A stretch of DNA of 64,000 nt from Jannaschia seohaensis. Its GTDB lineage: Bacteria; Pseudomonadota; Alphaproteobacteria; Rhodobacterales; Rhodobacteraceae. The notes beneath the pieces were generated by a model that worked only from the letters and a program-made list of their open reading frames with translations, was not told where the DNA came from and searched no databases. Position numbers and translations under genes: made by a program. This document shows, piece after piece, positions 44,658-53,225 of this stretch. The stretch lies in assembly GCF_900116765.1 (NCBI RefSeq), contig NZ_UETC01000001.1, positions 124,001 to 188,000 on the forward strand, read 5' to 3'. Within the stretch, counting starts at the first letter, position 1; each line of letters opens with the position of its first letter.

Positions 44658-46526
44658 GTGTTTCACGTGAAACATCGCCAATTCGATGTCATCGTCGTCG
44701 GGGCTGGCCATGCTGGGACCGAGGCCGCTCATGTTGCGCATCGGATGGGTGGGCGCGTTGCGCTCGTCACCATGGCACCCACGGATTTGGGGGCGCTGTC
44801 CTGCAACCCTGCCATCGGTGGCCTGGGTAAGGGGCATCTCGTTCGCGAGGTCGACGCACTCGGCGGTCTGATCGGACGTGCGGCGGATGCGGCCGGCATC
44901 CAGTTTCGCCTCCTCAATCGGAGCCGCGGACCCGCTGTGCAAGGGCCACGGGCTCAGGCGGATCGCGATGCGTATCATCGTGCAATCCAATCCGAATTCA
45001 GTGCGGGCGCTGGACCGGAGGTGATCTTCGGCGAGGTTTCCGATCTCCTTCAGGATAGCCAAGGACGCGCTTGTGGTGTGACACTCGTCGATGGGTCGGA
45101 GATCAGCGGCCAGGCGGTCATTCTGGCGACCGGAACATTTCTCGGCGGACGAATCCTGATCGGCCATGAGGCGCAGGCTGGTGGACGCATCGGAGCCCGC
45201 CCCGCAGCCCGTCTGGGCCAGCGTCTTCGGGACCTGGGTCTCGACGTTCGACGATTGAAGACCGGTACCCCGCCCCGCTTGCGTCGACAGTCGATCAACT
45301 GGGGAATCCTGGACGACCAACCGGGCGATCCTGAGCCGACGCTGTTTTCGTTCCTCAGTAAGGGTCCCGTTCTGCGGCAGGTCAGTTGTGGCATCACAAC
45401 AACCAATGCGGCGACCCATGAGATCGTGCGGGAGAATTTGGGTCTCTCGGCGATGTATGGTGGCATGATCGAGGGTGTGGGTCCCCGTTATTGCCCGTCC
45501 ATCGAGGACAAGATCACGCGCTTTGCGGATAAGGACTCCCACCAGGTCTTTCTCGAACCGGAGGGGCTGGAGTCCGATCTGGTCTATCCGAACGGTATCT
45601 CGACATCCCTTCCGGCGCAGATTCAAGAGGCTTATGTTCGGACCATTCATGGCCTTGAGAATGCCGAGATCGTGCGCCCTGGCTACGCCATCGAGTACGA
45701 TTACATCGACCCGCGTGGCCTGACTCGCGACCTCCAGCTCTCCGAAATTCCCGGCCTGTTCCTTGCCGGTCAGATCAATGGCACCACCGGCTACGAGGAA
45801 GCAGCGGCGCAGGGGCTTGTTGCCGGGATCAACGCGGTGCAATTCGTACGGAATGAGGCGCCGACGGTCTTCGAGCGGCTTGAGAGTTATATTGGCGTGA
45901 TGGTCGACGATCTCATCACGCGCGGCGTGAGTGAGCCTTATCGGATGTTCACCTCTCGCGTTGAGATGCGTCTAACGGTTCGCGCCGATAACGCGGACGA
46001 ACGACTGACCCCGCTCGGCATTCAGCTCGGGTGTGTCGACGCCAAGCGGGCAGGCATCTTTGGCCGGAAGATGGATGATATCGAGAGACTGAAGTCCGAC
46101 TTGTGCTCCGTCGAGCGGACCAAGAGTGAGGTTCTAGATGGGCCTCGAAGCGGTGCACCGCGCAGTCTCTATGCGCTGTTGAGCGATCCGGACGTCTCGA
46201 TCGATGCGGTCCGGTCGTGCCTTGATGGAGAGCGGGACGAAGACGACGCGATTTGGGATCAGGTTTGGCGCTCGTCTCTCTATGAGAATTACCGCGTTCG
46301 CGCGGAGCGAGAGGCGAACATGTTGCGACGGGACGAGGCTGTCGCCTTGGGTTTGGAATTCGACTACGACGTGGTTGGTGGGCTGACCACGGAGCAACGG
46401 GAAAAGCTGAAGCGTCTGCGGCCAGAAACGGTCGGTCAGGCGTCCCGTATCGAGGGGATGACCCCGGCGGCCCTCGTCGCACTTCTGGCAGCGACCAAAT
46501 CGAGACGGGCAGCTTCTGCGAGATGA
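44658..46526 (+). CDS. mnmG: tRNA modification enzyme MnmG (GidA)
   Basis: A 622-residue FAD-dependent partner of MnmE. The FAD-binding [22 protein letters not shown] is followed by [24 protein letters not shown] and conserved cysteines, and HPLGIQL-type and [10 protein letters not shown] segments later. GTG 44658 begins MFHVKH, encoded by the parS palindrome, as in other Rhodobacterales; a GTG at 44667 is an alternative. It overlaps rsmG by ATGA. Confidence 0.96.
   Translation: MFHVKHRQFDVIVVGAGHAGTEAAHVAHRMGGRVALVTMAPTDLGALSCNPAIGGLGKGHLVREVDALGGLIGRAADAAGIQFRLLNRSRGPAVQGPRAQADRDAYHRAIQSEFSAGAGPEVIFGEVSDLLQDSQGRACGVTLVDGSEISGQAVILATGTFLGGRILIGHEAQAGGRIGARPAARLGQRLRDLGLDVRRLKTGTPPRLRRQSINWGILDDQPGDPEPTLFSFLSKGPVLRQVSCGITTTNAATHEIVRENLGLSAMYGGMIEGVGPRYCPSIEDKITRFADKDSHQVFLEPEGLESDLVYPNGISTSLPAQIQEAYVRTIHGLENAEIVRPGYAIEYDYIDPRGLTRDLQLSEIPGLFLAGQINGTTGYEEAAAQGLVAGINAVQFVRNEAPTVFERLESYIGVMVDDLITRGVSEPYRMFTSRVEMRLTVRADNADERLTPLGIQLGCVDAKRAGIFGRKMDDIERLKSDLCSVERTKSEVLDGPRSGAPRSLYALLSDPDVSIDAVRSCLDGERDEDDAIWDQVWRSSLYENYRVRAEREANMLRRDEAVALGLEFDYDVVGGLTTEQREKLKRLRPETVGQASRIEGMTPAALVALLAATKSRRAASAR
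44659..44674. promoter_or_regulatory. parS centromere site 1
   Basis: The perfect 16-base palindrome TGTTTCACGTGAAACA, the ParB-binding parS consensus, overlaps the mnmG start codon. ParB loads here and, with ParA, moves the origin region to daughter cells. Confidence 0.95.
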
Positions 46527-47119
46527 CGACGGGTGACATTCGCGAGGATGTTTCACGTGAAACACTCGAGAAATACGTAGATCTGCTGATCCGGTGGAAC
46601 CCGAAGATCAACCTCATCGCCCCCGGCACGGTCGACGAGATCTGGACACGCCATATCGAGGATAGCCTTCGCGTCGTAGATGCGCTTCCGGTCTGCGGAA
46701 AACGTCTCCTTGATCTCGGTAGTGGCGGCGGACTGCCAGGCATTCCGATTGCGATCATGCGACCCGACCTAGATGTCTCGTTGCTCGAGGCCGATGCCCG
46801 GAAAGCGGCCTTTCTTCAGACCGTGCGGCGGGAACTCGGTATGTCCTACGATGTCCGTAGGGCCCGGATCGAGGCCTTCCCTCCACATGAGGCGGATATC
46901 ATTACCGCGCGGGCCTTGGCGCCCCTGGTTGAGCTTCTCCGCTTGGCCGTGCGTCATGGAAAAGACGACACGGTCTACATATTTCCGAAGGGGTTGCGAT
47001 GGCAGAGCGAGGTGGAAGAGGCTAAACTCCGCTGGACTTTCAACGTGACCCCAAAGACCACCGAGAGGGCCGGAGCCGGGCCTGTGCTCGTGCTCGAAAA
47101 CGTCAAGGATCGACCGTGA
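46523..47119 (+). CDS. rsmG: 16S rRNA G527 methyltransferase RsmG (GidB)
   Basis: A 198-residue SAM methyltransferase. An N-terminal segment with [22 protein letters not shown] precedes the SAM motif [17 protein letters not shown] and [14 protein letters not shown] parS site lies inside codons 9-14 (the encoded stretch is DVSRET). Start overlaps mnmG (ATGA) and the stop overlaps parA (GTGA). Confidence 0.95.
   Translation: MTTGDIREDVSRETLEKYVDLLIRWNPKINLIAPGTVDEIWTRHIEDSLRVVDALPVCGKRLLDLGSGGGLPGIPIAIMRPDLDVSLLEADARKAAFLQTVRRELGMSYDVRRARIEAFPPHEADIITARALAPLVELLRLAVRHGKDDTVYIFPKGLRWQSEVEEAKLRWTFNVTPKTTERAGAGPVLVLENVKDRP
46549..46564. promoter_or_regulatory. parS centromere site 2
   Basis: A second perfect TGTTTCACGTGAAACA palindrome, inside rsmG, about 1.9 kb from the first and 0.6 kb upstream of parA. 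Confidence 0.95.
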
Positions 47120-47910
47120 AAAGAAAGCGAATTTTCAGCATCGCAAACCAGAAAGGCGGCGTGGGAAAGACGACCACGGCGATCAATCTCGGCGCCGCTC
47201 TGGCGATGCGAGGCAAGAGCGTCGTCATCATCGATCTTGACCCGCAAGGAAACGCGTCCACGGGCCTCGGAATTGAGAGGGGTGCGCGCGCCAAGACCGT
47301 CTATGACGTGCTGCTCGGGTCCGATTCGGTCGAGACGGTGGCCCGGCCCACCGATGTCGAAAACCTCGCGATTGTTCCCGCGACCATGGATCTCAGCTCA
47401 GCCGATGCAGAGTTGATGTCCACGGCGCGCCGCGTCGTCCACCTCCGCAATGCGCTGCGCCATCGGTCGACGCCATTCGACTATGTCCTGATCGACTGTC
47501 CTCCCTCCCTGAACCTGCTGACGATCAACGCGTTCGTCGCATCCGATGCCGTCATCGTCCCGCTTCAGGCGGAATTCTTCGCCCTCGAAGGTCTGTCTCA
47601 GCTTCTGCTGACGGTCCGCGAAGTCCGGGAGACGGCGAACTCGGATCTGCGGATCGAGGGCATCGTCCTCACCATGTTCGACAAGCGGAACAATCTCTGT
47701 CTCCAGGTCCAGGAGGACGCGCGTGCGAATCTCGGCGATCTCGTCTTCAAGACGCAGATCCCGCGCAACGTCCGTCTCAGCGAGGCGCCGAGCTATGCGA
47801 TGCCCGTGCTGAATTACGATCCGACCTCGCGCGGCGCGATCGCCTATCGCGCGCTTGCCAGCGAACTGCTCGAACGCAACGCCATTACGAAGGATCCCGC
47901 GCATGTCTGA
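47116..47910 (+). CDS. parA: Chromosome-partitioning ATPase ParA
   Basis: A 264-residue deviant-Walker ATPase (KGGVGKTT at residues 16-23) with DLDPQGN, switch-region DYVLIDCPPSLNLL and the family segment PLQAEFFALEGLSQL. GTG 47116 overlaps the rsmG stop (GTGA). It drives segregation of parS-bound ParB. It is typical chromosomal ParA, not a plasmid type with an N-terminal DNA-binding domain. Confidence 0.96.
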   Translation: MKRKRIFSIANQKGGVGKTTTAINLGAALAMRGKSVVIIDLDPQGNASTGLGIERGARAKTVYDVLLGSDSVETVARPTDVENLAIVPATMDLSSADAELMSTARRVVHLRNALRHRSTPFDYVLIDCPPSLNLLTINAFVASDAVIVPLQAEFFALEGLSQLLLTVREVRETANSDLRIEGIVLTMFDKRNNLCLQVQEDARANLGDLVFKTQIPRNVRLSEAPSYAMPVLNYDPTSRGAIAYRALASELLERNAITKDPAHV

Positions 47911-48799
47911 GACCGGACAGAGAAGGCCCATGCGCCGTGGTCTATCGGCCTTGATGGCTGATATTGGCGTCGACGCGGACGACGCCTCGTCCAAGAGGCC
48001 TGTCACCGGAGATCGGCAGGTGCCGATCGAGCAGATCCGCCCGAACCCGAATCAGCCGCGCCGCCAATTTGACGAGGAGCGTCTGTCGGATCTCGCTGCG
48101 TCTATCTCCGCCAAGGGCGTGCTTTCGCCTCTGATTGTGCGGCCGATCTCGGGCGAGGACGTGCTCTATGAAATCGTGGCCGGCGAACGCCGGTGGCGCG
48201 CGGCCCAGCGTTCCGGTCTCCATGAGGTCCCTGTTCTCGTACGGGAGTTCGACGACACTGAAGTGCTGGAAGTCGCGATTATCGAGAACATCCAGCGTGA
48301 CGATCTGAATGCGATTGAAGAGGCATCGGGTTATCGCGATCTCATCGAACGCTTCGGCCACACCCAGGAGCAGCTTTCGACGCAGCTCGGCAAGTCGCGG
48401 AGCCATGTCGCCAATCTGATGCGACTCCTGAAGCTCCCGGACTCGGTGCAGAACCGCCTTCGCTCCGGAGAAATTTCTGCCGGCCACGCCCGCGCCCTCG
48501 TGACGGCGCCGGACCCGGAAGCCCTGTCACAAAAGGTCGTCCGGGAAGGCCTGTCGGTCCGCGAAACGGAAAAGCTCGCAAAGGGCGCGCGACCGTCCAA
48601 GCAGTCGCGCCCGAAAGCCGCCGAGAAGGATGCCGATACCCGCGCCCTAGAAGGCGACCTGACCGCCGCGCTCGGCCTCCTGGTCCAGATCGCGCATGTC
48701 CCCGGCGACGAAGGGGGACATGTGTCGATCCGCTATCGATCGCTCGATGAGTTGGACCGGCTGTGCAATCTGCTTTCCAACGGCCTAGGCGACACTTAA
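47903..48799 (+). CDS. parB: Chromosome-partitioning protein ParB
   Basis: A 298-residue CTP-dependent clamp protein. VPIEQIRPNPNQPRRQFDEE leads into the ParB/Srx domain with the CTP-binding IVAGERRWRAAQ, then IIENIQRDDLNAIEEA and the helix-turn-helix TQLGKSRSHVANLMRLLKLP. The C-terminal segment is the dimerisation domain. ATG 47903 overlaps parA by 8 bases. The 3' end overlaps hemW by 15 bases in convergent orientation. Confidence 0.96.
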   Translation: MSETGQRRPMRRGLSALMADIGVDADDASSKRPVTGDRQVPIEQIRPNPNQPRRQFDEERLSDLAASISAKGVLSPLIVRPISGEDVLYEIVAGERRWRAAQRSGLHEVPVLVREFDDTEVLEVAIIENIQRDDLNAIEEASGYRDLIERFGHTQEQLSTQLGKSRSHVANLMRLLKLPDSVQNRLRSGEISAGHARALVTAPDPEALSQKVVREGLSVRETEKLAKGARPSKQSRPKAAEKDADTRALEGDLTAALGLLVQIAHVPGDEGGHVSIRYRSLDELDRLCNLLSNGLGDT

Positions 48800-49951
48800 C
48801 TCGGCGACGATCGCGTTCAAAAGCAGAGTTCCGCGCTCGGTTGCCCGCAGCCGCCCCGCTTCGAGCGCGATCAATCCGTCCTCTGAGAGCCGAGCGATCG
48901 TGCCCGCGCTGATCTCTCCGCCGAGCGATTTGACCCGCTCCAGGTCGATGCCTTGCCGCCGCCGCAGCCCCATCATGACGTATTCGTCAATGATATCGGC
49001 GCGGTCCAAAATCTCCGAGTGGAGCAGTCCAACCCCCTGCCCTTCGACAGCCGTGAGCCAATCGTTCGGCATGGCCCGGTTGACGGTCGCGCGCCGGCCA
49101 TTGGCGCCGCCGACGCGCCCATGTGCGCCCGGCCCGATGCCTAGCCAGTCCCCGCCTTGCCAATAGATCAGATTATGTCGGCTCTCCTGCCCCGGTCGGG
49201 CATGGTTCGACACCTCATAGCGAGGCAGACCGGCGGCTTCGCACCGCTCCTGCGTCACCTCGTAAAGGGCGACGGCCCGGTCCTCGTCCGGTAGTCCCCT
49301 CAAGCCGCCGGCCTGAGCCCGATCCCAAAAGGCGGTCCCCTCCTCGATCGTCAGCTGGTAGAGTGAAAGATGGTCGGGCCCCATCGTCATGGCCTCGCTC
49401 AGCTCCCTCCGCCAATCCGCAAGATCCTGGTCCTGCCGCGCGTAGATCAGATCGAAGGACACACGGTCGCAGACACTACGCGCGATCTCATAAGCCCGAC
49501 GTCCCTCTGCCGCGTTATGCAGCCGCCCGAGCCGCTTCAGAGACAGATCATCAAGCGCCTGCAATCCAACCGACATCCGCGTGACACCGGCGTCCATGAA
49601 GCCCTGAAAGCGCGCCGATTCCACCGACGTGGGGTTGGCTTCCAACGTGACCTCGAGATCGTTCGCCATGGTCCACAGGCCCCGGATCTCGGCTAGAATG
49701 TCATGGGTTACAAACGGATCCATCAGCGACGGCGTGCCACCGCCGAAGAACACCGACGACACCCGACGCCCTGGCGTCCGCTCGGCCCAATAGCGCAATT
49801 CCGCCAGGTAGGCATCTCTGAACCGCGCCTGATCCACCTTCGCGCTGACATGGGAGTTGAAGTCGCAATAGGGACATTTGGCCGCGCAGAACGGCCAATG
49901 CACATAGATCCCGAACCCGGATCTTTGCCATGTTTCTGTTTCGTTCTTCAC
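48785..49951 (-). CDS. hemW: Haem chaperone/radical-SAM protein HemW
   Basis: A 388-residue radical-SAM protein: GFGIYVHWPFCAAKCPYCDFN gives the CxxxCxxC [4Fe-4S] motif (the second and third cysteines precede F-N-S-H, as in HemW). GGGTPSLMDP and the VTLEANPTSVE motif follow, and the C-terminal HemN_C-like part includes EYVMMGLR. HemW relatives insert haem rather than oxidise coproporphyrinogen. A GTG start (49951) is the only good one, with no strong ribosome-binding site. It is convergent with parB. Confidence 0.92.
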   Translation of the reverse strand: MKNETETWQRSGFGIYVHWPFCAAKCPYCDFNSHVSAKVDQARFRDAYLAELRYWAERTPGRRVSSVFFGGGTPSLMDPFVTHDILAEIRGLWTMANDLEVTLEANPTSVESARFQGFMDAGVTRMSVGLQALDDLSLKRLGRLHNAAEGRRAYEIARSVCDRVSFDLIYARQDQDLADWRRELSEAMTMGPDHLSLYQLTIEEGTAFWDRAQAGGLRGLPDEDRAVALYEVTQERCEAAGLPRYEVSNHARPGQESRHNLIYWQGGDWLGIGPGAHGRVGGANGRRATVNRAMPNDWLTAVEGQGVGLLHSEILDRADIIDEYVMMGLRRRQGIDLERVKSLGGEISAGTIARLSEDGLIALEAGRLRATERGTLLLNAIVAELSVA

Positions 49952-49968
49952 TGTCAGACGCTCGGTTT

Positions 49969-49987
49969 AGTGACGCAATGCGTCACT
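49969..49987. promoter_or_regulatory. Palindrome upstream of hemW
   Basis: An 8-base-pair perfect inverted repeat AGTGACGC-AAT-GCGTCACT, 18 bases before the hemW start. It could be an operator or a hairpin ending rdgB transcription; no U-run follows. No regulator is recognised for it. Confidence 0.5.
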
Positions 49988-50056
49988 CGCAAAGAAGGGT
50001 CCATCGCGACGTAGCCGCTTCTCCGACCGCGGCTCCCCTCGACCACAGGCGCAGAG

Positions 50057-50668
50057 TCACGCGCCTGCGTCCAGCGCTGCCTTCAGCTTCGCCATGGCCC
50101 GGGCGCGATGAGAGATCGCGTTCTTCTCCTCGGTGGGCATCTCGGCGAAGGTGCGGTCGTGCCCATCCGGGATGAACATTGGATCGTAACCATGACCCGT
50201 CTGCCCCCGGATCGGCCAGATCAGCCGCCCCGGTGCGTCGCCCTCGAAGACGGCTTCGGACCCATCGGGCCAGAGCATCACCAGGGTGGCGCGGAACCGC
50301 GCCCGCCAGGGTTGCGGCGCGGCACGGGCGATCAGCGCGTCATGGGTGCGCGTCATCGCCAGCATGAAATCGCGCCCTGTCGGTGTCTCGGCCCAATCGG
50401 CGGTGTGGATCCCCGGCTGGCCATCGAGAGCCTCGACTTCCAGCCCCGAGTCGTCCGCCAGGGCCGCGAGGCCGGTGGCAGCCACGGCGGCCCGCGCCTT
50501 GATGCGGGCGTTGCCGAGGAAAGTCGTCTCGATCTCCTCCGGCTCCGCGAGGCCGAAATCGGCATTCGACCGGCAGGTGATCCCGAGCGGAGCGAACAGC
50601 GCCGAGAACTCCTCCAGCTTGCCCGCGTTATGCGTAGCGATGAGCAGGGTGTCGCCCAGCGGTTTCAC
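50057..50668 (-). CDS. rdgB: Non-canonical purine NTP pyrophosphatase RdgB
   Basis: A 203-residue ITPase-fold enzyme that removes dITP/XTP from nucleotide pools. [28 protein letters not shown] and [17 protein letters not shown] are the diagnostic motifs, followed by [23 protein letters not shown] 50668 overlaps the rph stop (GTGA), giving a normal N-terminus. It is the second gene of an rph-rdgB unit. Confidence 0.96.
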   Translation of the reverse strand: MKPLGDTLLIATHNAGKLEEFSALFAPLGITCRSNADFGLAEPEEIETTFLGNARIKARAAVAATGLAALADDSGLEVEALDGQPGIHTADWAETPTGRDFMLAMTRTHDALIARAAPQPWRARFRATLVMLWPDGSEAVFEGDAPGRLIWPIRGQTGHGYDPMFIPDGHDRTFAEMPTEEKNAISHRARAMAKLKAALDAGA

Positions 50669-51378
50669 GCGACGGCCGCCTTCTGTGCGGCGACGAGGTT
50701 GGCCACGCCCGCTTCGGCCAGGGCCAGCAGCGACTCGAACTCGTTTCGGCTGAAGGTCGCGCCCTCGGCGCTCGCCTGCACCTCGATCATCCGGCCCGCG
50801 CCTGTCATCACGAAATTGGCGTCCGTCCCGGCCTCGCTGTCCTCCGGATAGTCGAGATCGAGCACGGGCTGCCCCGCATAGATCCCGCAGGAGACCGCCG
50901 CGACGTGATCCAGCAGCGGGTCCATGGTGATGTCCCCCGCCTTCATCAGCTTGTTGACGGCCAGGCGCAGCGCGACCCACCCGCCGGTGATCGAGGCACA
51001 GCGCGTGCCCCCATCGGCCTGGATCACATCGCAATCGACGGTGATCTGCCGCTCGCCCAGGGCCTGACGGTCGATCCCCGCGCGCAGCGAGCGTCCGATC
51101 AGCCGCTGGATTTCTTGCGTGCGGCCGGACTGCTTGCCCGACGCCGCCTCGCGCCGCATCCGCGTCGTGGTCGCGCGCGGCAGCATCCCGTATTCCGCCG
51201 TCACCCAGCCCTGGCCGGTATTGCGAAGGAAGGGCGGCACCCGCTCTTCCAGCGACGCGGTGCACAGCACATGGGTCTCGCCGCAGCGGATCAGGCAGGA
51301 CCCCTCCGCATGCTTGGTCACATCCGTCTCGATGGAGATGTCCCGCATCTGGTCGAGCGCGCGTCCCGAAGGTCTCAT
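50665..51378 (-). CDS. rph: Ribonuclease PH
   Basis: A 237-residue phosphate-dependent exoribonuclease trimming tRNA 3' ends. [19 protein letters not shown] and [18 protein letters not shown]-like segments (including the catalytic arginines), [18 protein letters not shown] and the [19 protein letters not shown] region are all typical. Start ATG 51378. It is divergent from hrcA, an arrangement that is conserved. Confidence 0.96.
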   Translation of the reverse strand: MRPSGRALDQMRDISIETDVTKHAEGSCLIRCGETHVLCTASLEERVPPFLRNTGQGWVTAEYGMLPRATTTRMRREAASGKQSGRTQEIQRLIGRSLRAGIDRQALGERQITVDCDVIQADGGTRCASITGGWVALRLAVNKLMKAGDITMDPLLDHVAAVSCGIYAGQPVLDLDYPEDSEAGTDANFVMTGAGRMIEVQASAEGATFSRNEFESLLALAEAGVANLVAAQKAAVA

Positions 51379-51445
51379 CCGTCATCCTCGCTGTCTGGGC
51401 GTGTCGGGCTTCTCGCGCGCCGCTGGCCTGCGCGCAAGGGCGCGA

Positions 51446-51474
51446 TTGACCCGGGCGGCGGAGATGAATACATC
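51446..51474 (+). promoter_or_regulatory. Possible promoter of hrcA-grpE
   Basis: TTGACC, 17 bases, then TACATC in the rph-hrcA gap, about 40 bases before the hrcA start. No CIRCE repeat (TTAGCACTC-N9-GAGTGCTAA) is present here. Confidence 0.45.
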
Positions 51475-51515
51475 CCAGTCGCCCCATGGAAAAAGGGCCC
51501 CCATAGAAAAGGCCG

Positions 51516-52586
51516 ATGACCGACAACGCCCAGATCCTGTCCGAGATGAATGACCGCTCCCGCGAGGTGTTCCGCCGCGTGGTCGAGGGGTATCTCGGCA
51601 CGGGCGATCCCGTCGGCTCCCGAACGTTGACGCGGACCATGTCCGAGAAGGTCTCGGCCGCGACCATCCGCAACGTGATGCAGGACCTGGAGTTTCTGGG
51701 CCTGATCCAGGCACCCCATGTCTCCGCCGGCCGGATCCCGACCCAGGCGGGCCTGCGCATGTTCGTCGACGGCCTGCTGGAGGCCAAGCTCGGGGACGAG
51801 GATCGCGACCGGATCGAGGCGACGGTGGACGCCACCGAATCCGACGTTGCCGCCATGCTCGACCGGGTCGGCAGCGCGCTCTCGGGCATCACGCAGGGCG
51901 CGTCGCTGGTGCTCGCGCCCAAGCACGAGGCGCCGGTCAAGCATATCGAATTCGTCTCGCTCGCCGCCGATCGGGCCCTGGTGGTGCTGGTCCATGCCGA
52001 TGGTCATGTCGAGAACCGCGTCTTCGTTCCGCCCCCGGGCCAGACCCCGTCCTCGATGCGCGAGGCGGCCAATTTCCTCAATTCGCTGGTCCAGGGCCGC
52101 ACCCTATCGGACATCCGTGCGTTGATGGGCGCCGAGATCGAGGCCCACCGCGCCGAACTGGACGGCCTCGCCGCCGATCTGATCGACAAGGGCCTCGCCG
52201 CCTGGGAAACCGATGGCGACCGGGGGGATCGCCTGATCGTTCGCGGCCGCGCCAATCTGCTGGCCGAGGGGGCCGACCCCGAGGATCTGGAGCGCATCCG
52301 AACCCTGTTCGACGACCTGGAGCGCAAGCGTGACATAACCGAGTTCCTGCAACTGACCGAGGAAGGCGAAGGCGTCCGCATCTTCATCGGCTCCGAGAAC
52401 AAGCTTTTCTCGCTATCGGGTTCCTCTCTGGTGGTTTCCCCATATATGAACGCGGACCGACGAATCGTCGGCGCGGTGGGCGTCATCGGCCCCACCCGAC
52501 TGAATTACGGACGCATCGTCCCGATCGTGGACTACACGGCACAATTGGTCGGGCGAATGTTGTCCGGCCCGAATACGAGAGGCTGA
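51516..52586 (+). CDS. hrcA: Heat-inducible transcription repressor HrcA
   Basis: A 356-residue repressor of CIRCE-controlled chaperone genes. A winged helix with DPVGSRTLTRTM and ATIRNVMQDLEFLGLIQAPHVSAGRIPTQAGLR is followed by the GAF-like and dimer domains, ending with PTRLNYGRIVPIVDYTAQLV. It is directly upstream of grpE, three bases apart, as in many proteobacteria. Confidence 0.95.
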   Translation: MTDNAQILSEMNDRSREVFRRVVEGYLGTGDPVGSRTLTRTMSEKVSAATIRNVMQDLEFLGLIQAPHVSAGRIPTQAGLRMFVDGLLEAKLGDEDRDRIEATVDATESDVAAMLDRVGSALSGITQGASLVLAPKHEAPVKHIEFVSLAADRALVVLVHADGHVENRVFVPPPGQTPSSMREAANFLNSLVQGRTLSDIRALMGAEIEAHRAELDGLAADLIDKGLAAWETDGDRGDRLIVRGRANLLAEGADPEDLERIRTLFDDLERKRDITEFLQLTEEGEGVRIFIGSENKLFSLSGSSLVVSPYMNADRRIVGAVGVIGPTRLNYGRIVPIVDYTAQLVGRMLSGPNTRG

Positions 52587-52588
52587 GC

Positions 52589-53167
52589 ATGGCTGACCCG
52601 AAGGAGACCCCGTTCCTCGACGACCCCGAGGAGATGGAGGAGTTCGATCTGGACGCCGCACTGGAAGAAGAGGGTGAAAGCGGCCCTCCGCAGCGCGCCT
52701 CGGAGCGTGCGAGCGCCCAGCTGGAGGCCGTCACGGCCGAGCGCGACGAGTTGCGCGACCGGCTCATGCGTTCGCTTGCCGAGGCCGAGAACGTCCGCAA
52801 GCGTGCGGCGCGCGACCGCGCCGAGGCCGAGCAGTATGGCGGCTCCAAGCTGGCCCGCGACATGCTGCCGATCTACGACAACCTCTCGCGCGCGCTGGAC
52901 GCGGCGGGAGAGAACAGCGCCATCAGCGAAGGCATCGAGCTGACAATGAAGGAGCTGGTCGGCGTGTTTGCCAAGCACGGCATCACATTGGTCGCGCCGC
53001 AACAGGGCGACAAGTTCGACCCCCAGGTCCATCAGGCCATGTTCGAGGCACCTGTCCCCGGCACCAAGGCCGGCGAGATCATTCAGATCGCCGCCGTGGG
53101 CTTCATGCTGCATGACCGGCTGCTGCGCCCCGCGCAGGTCGGCGTGTCCTCGACCCCGGCCAGCTGA
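52589..53167 (+). CDS. grpE: Nucleotide-exchange factor GrpE
   Basis: A 192-residue nucleotide-exchange factor for DnaK. It has an acidic start (FLDDPEEMEEFDLDAALEEEG), a long coiled coil (RERASAQLEAVTAERDELRD-like region around residues 40-65), and the four-helix/beta domain KLARDMLPIYDNLSRALDAA plus VHQAMFEAPVP and VGFMLHDRLLRPAQVGVS. It is in an operon with hrcA. Confidence 0.95.
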   Translation: MADPKETPFLDDPEEMEEFDLDAALEEEGESGPPQRASERASAQLEAVTAERDELRDRLMRSLAEAENVRKRAARDRAEAEQYGGSKLARDMLPIYDNLSRALDAAGENSAISEGIELTMKELVGVFAKHGITLVAPQQGDKFDPQVHQAMFEAPVPGTKAGEIIQIAAVGFMLHDRLLRPAQVGVSSTPAS

Positions 53168-53173
53168 GGGGAA

Positions 53174-53191
53174 GGCGGGGAAATCCCCGCC
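53174..53191. terminator. Convergent hairpin between grpE and mutS
   Basis: A perfect GGCGGGG-AAAT-CCCCGCC inverted repeat. A second GGCGGGG-type stem lies at about 53218-53234 across the mutS stop. Probably ends both transcripts. Confidence 0.6.
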
Positions 53192-53225
53192 CTATACCCT
53201 CTCCGGTCGGACCGTAGGGCGGGGG

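Noticed and set aside
51379-51515. CIRCE element upstream of hrcA
   Set aside because: I looked for TTAGCACTC-N9-GAGTGCTAA and found no acceptable match here or before dnaK.
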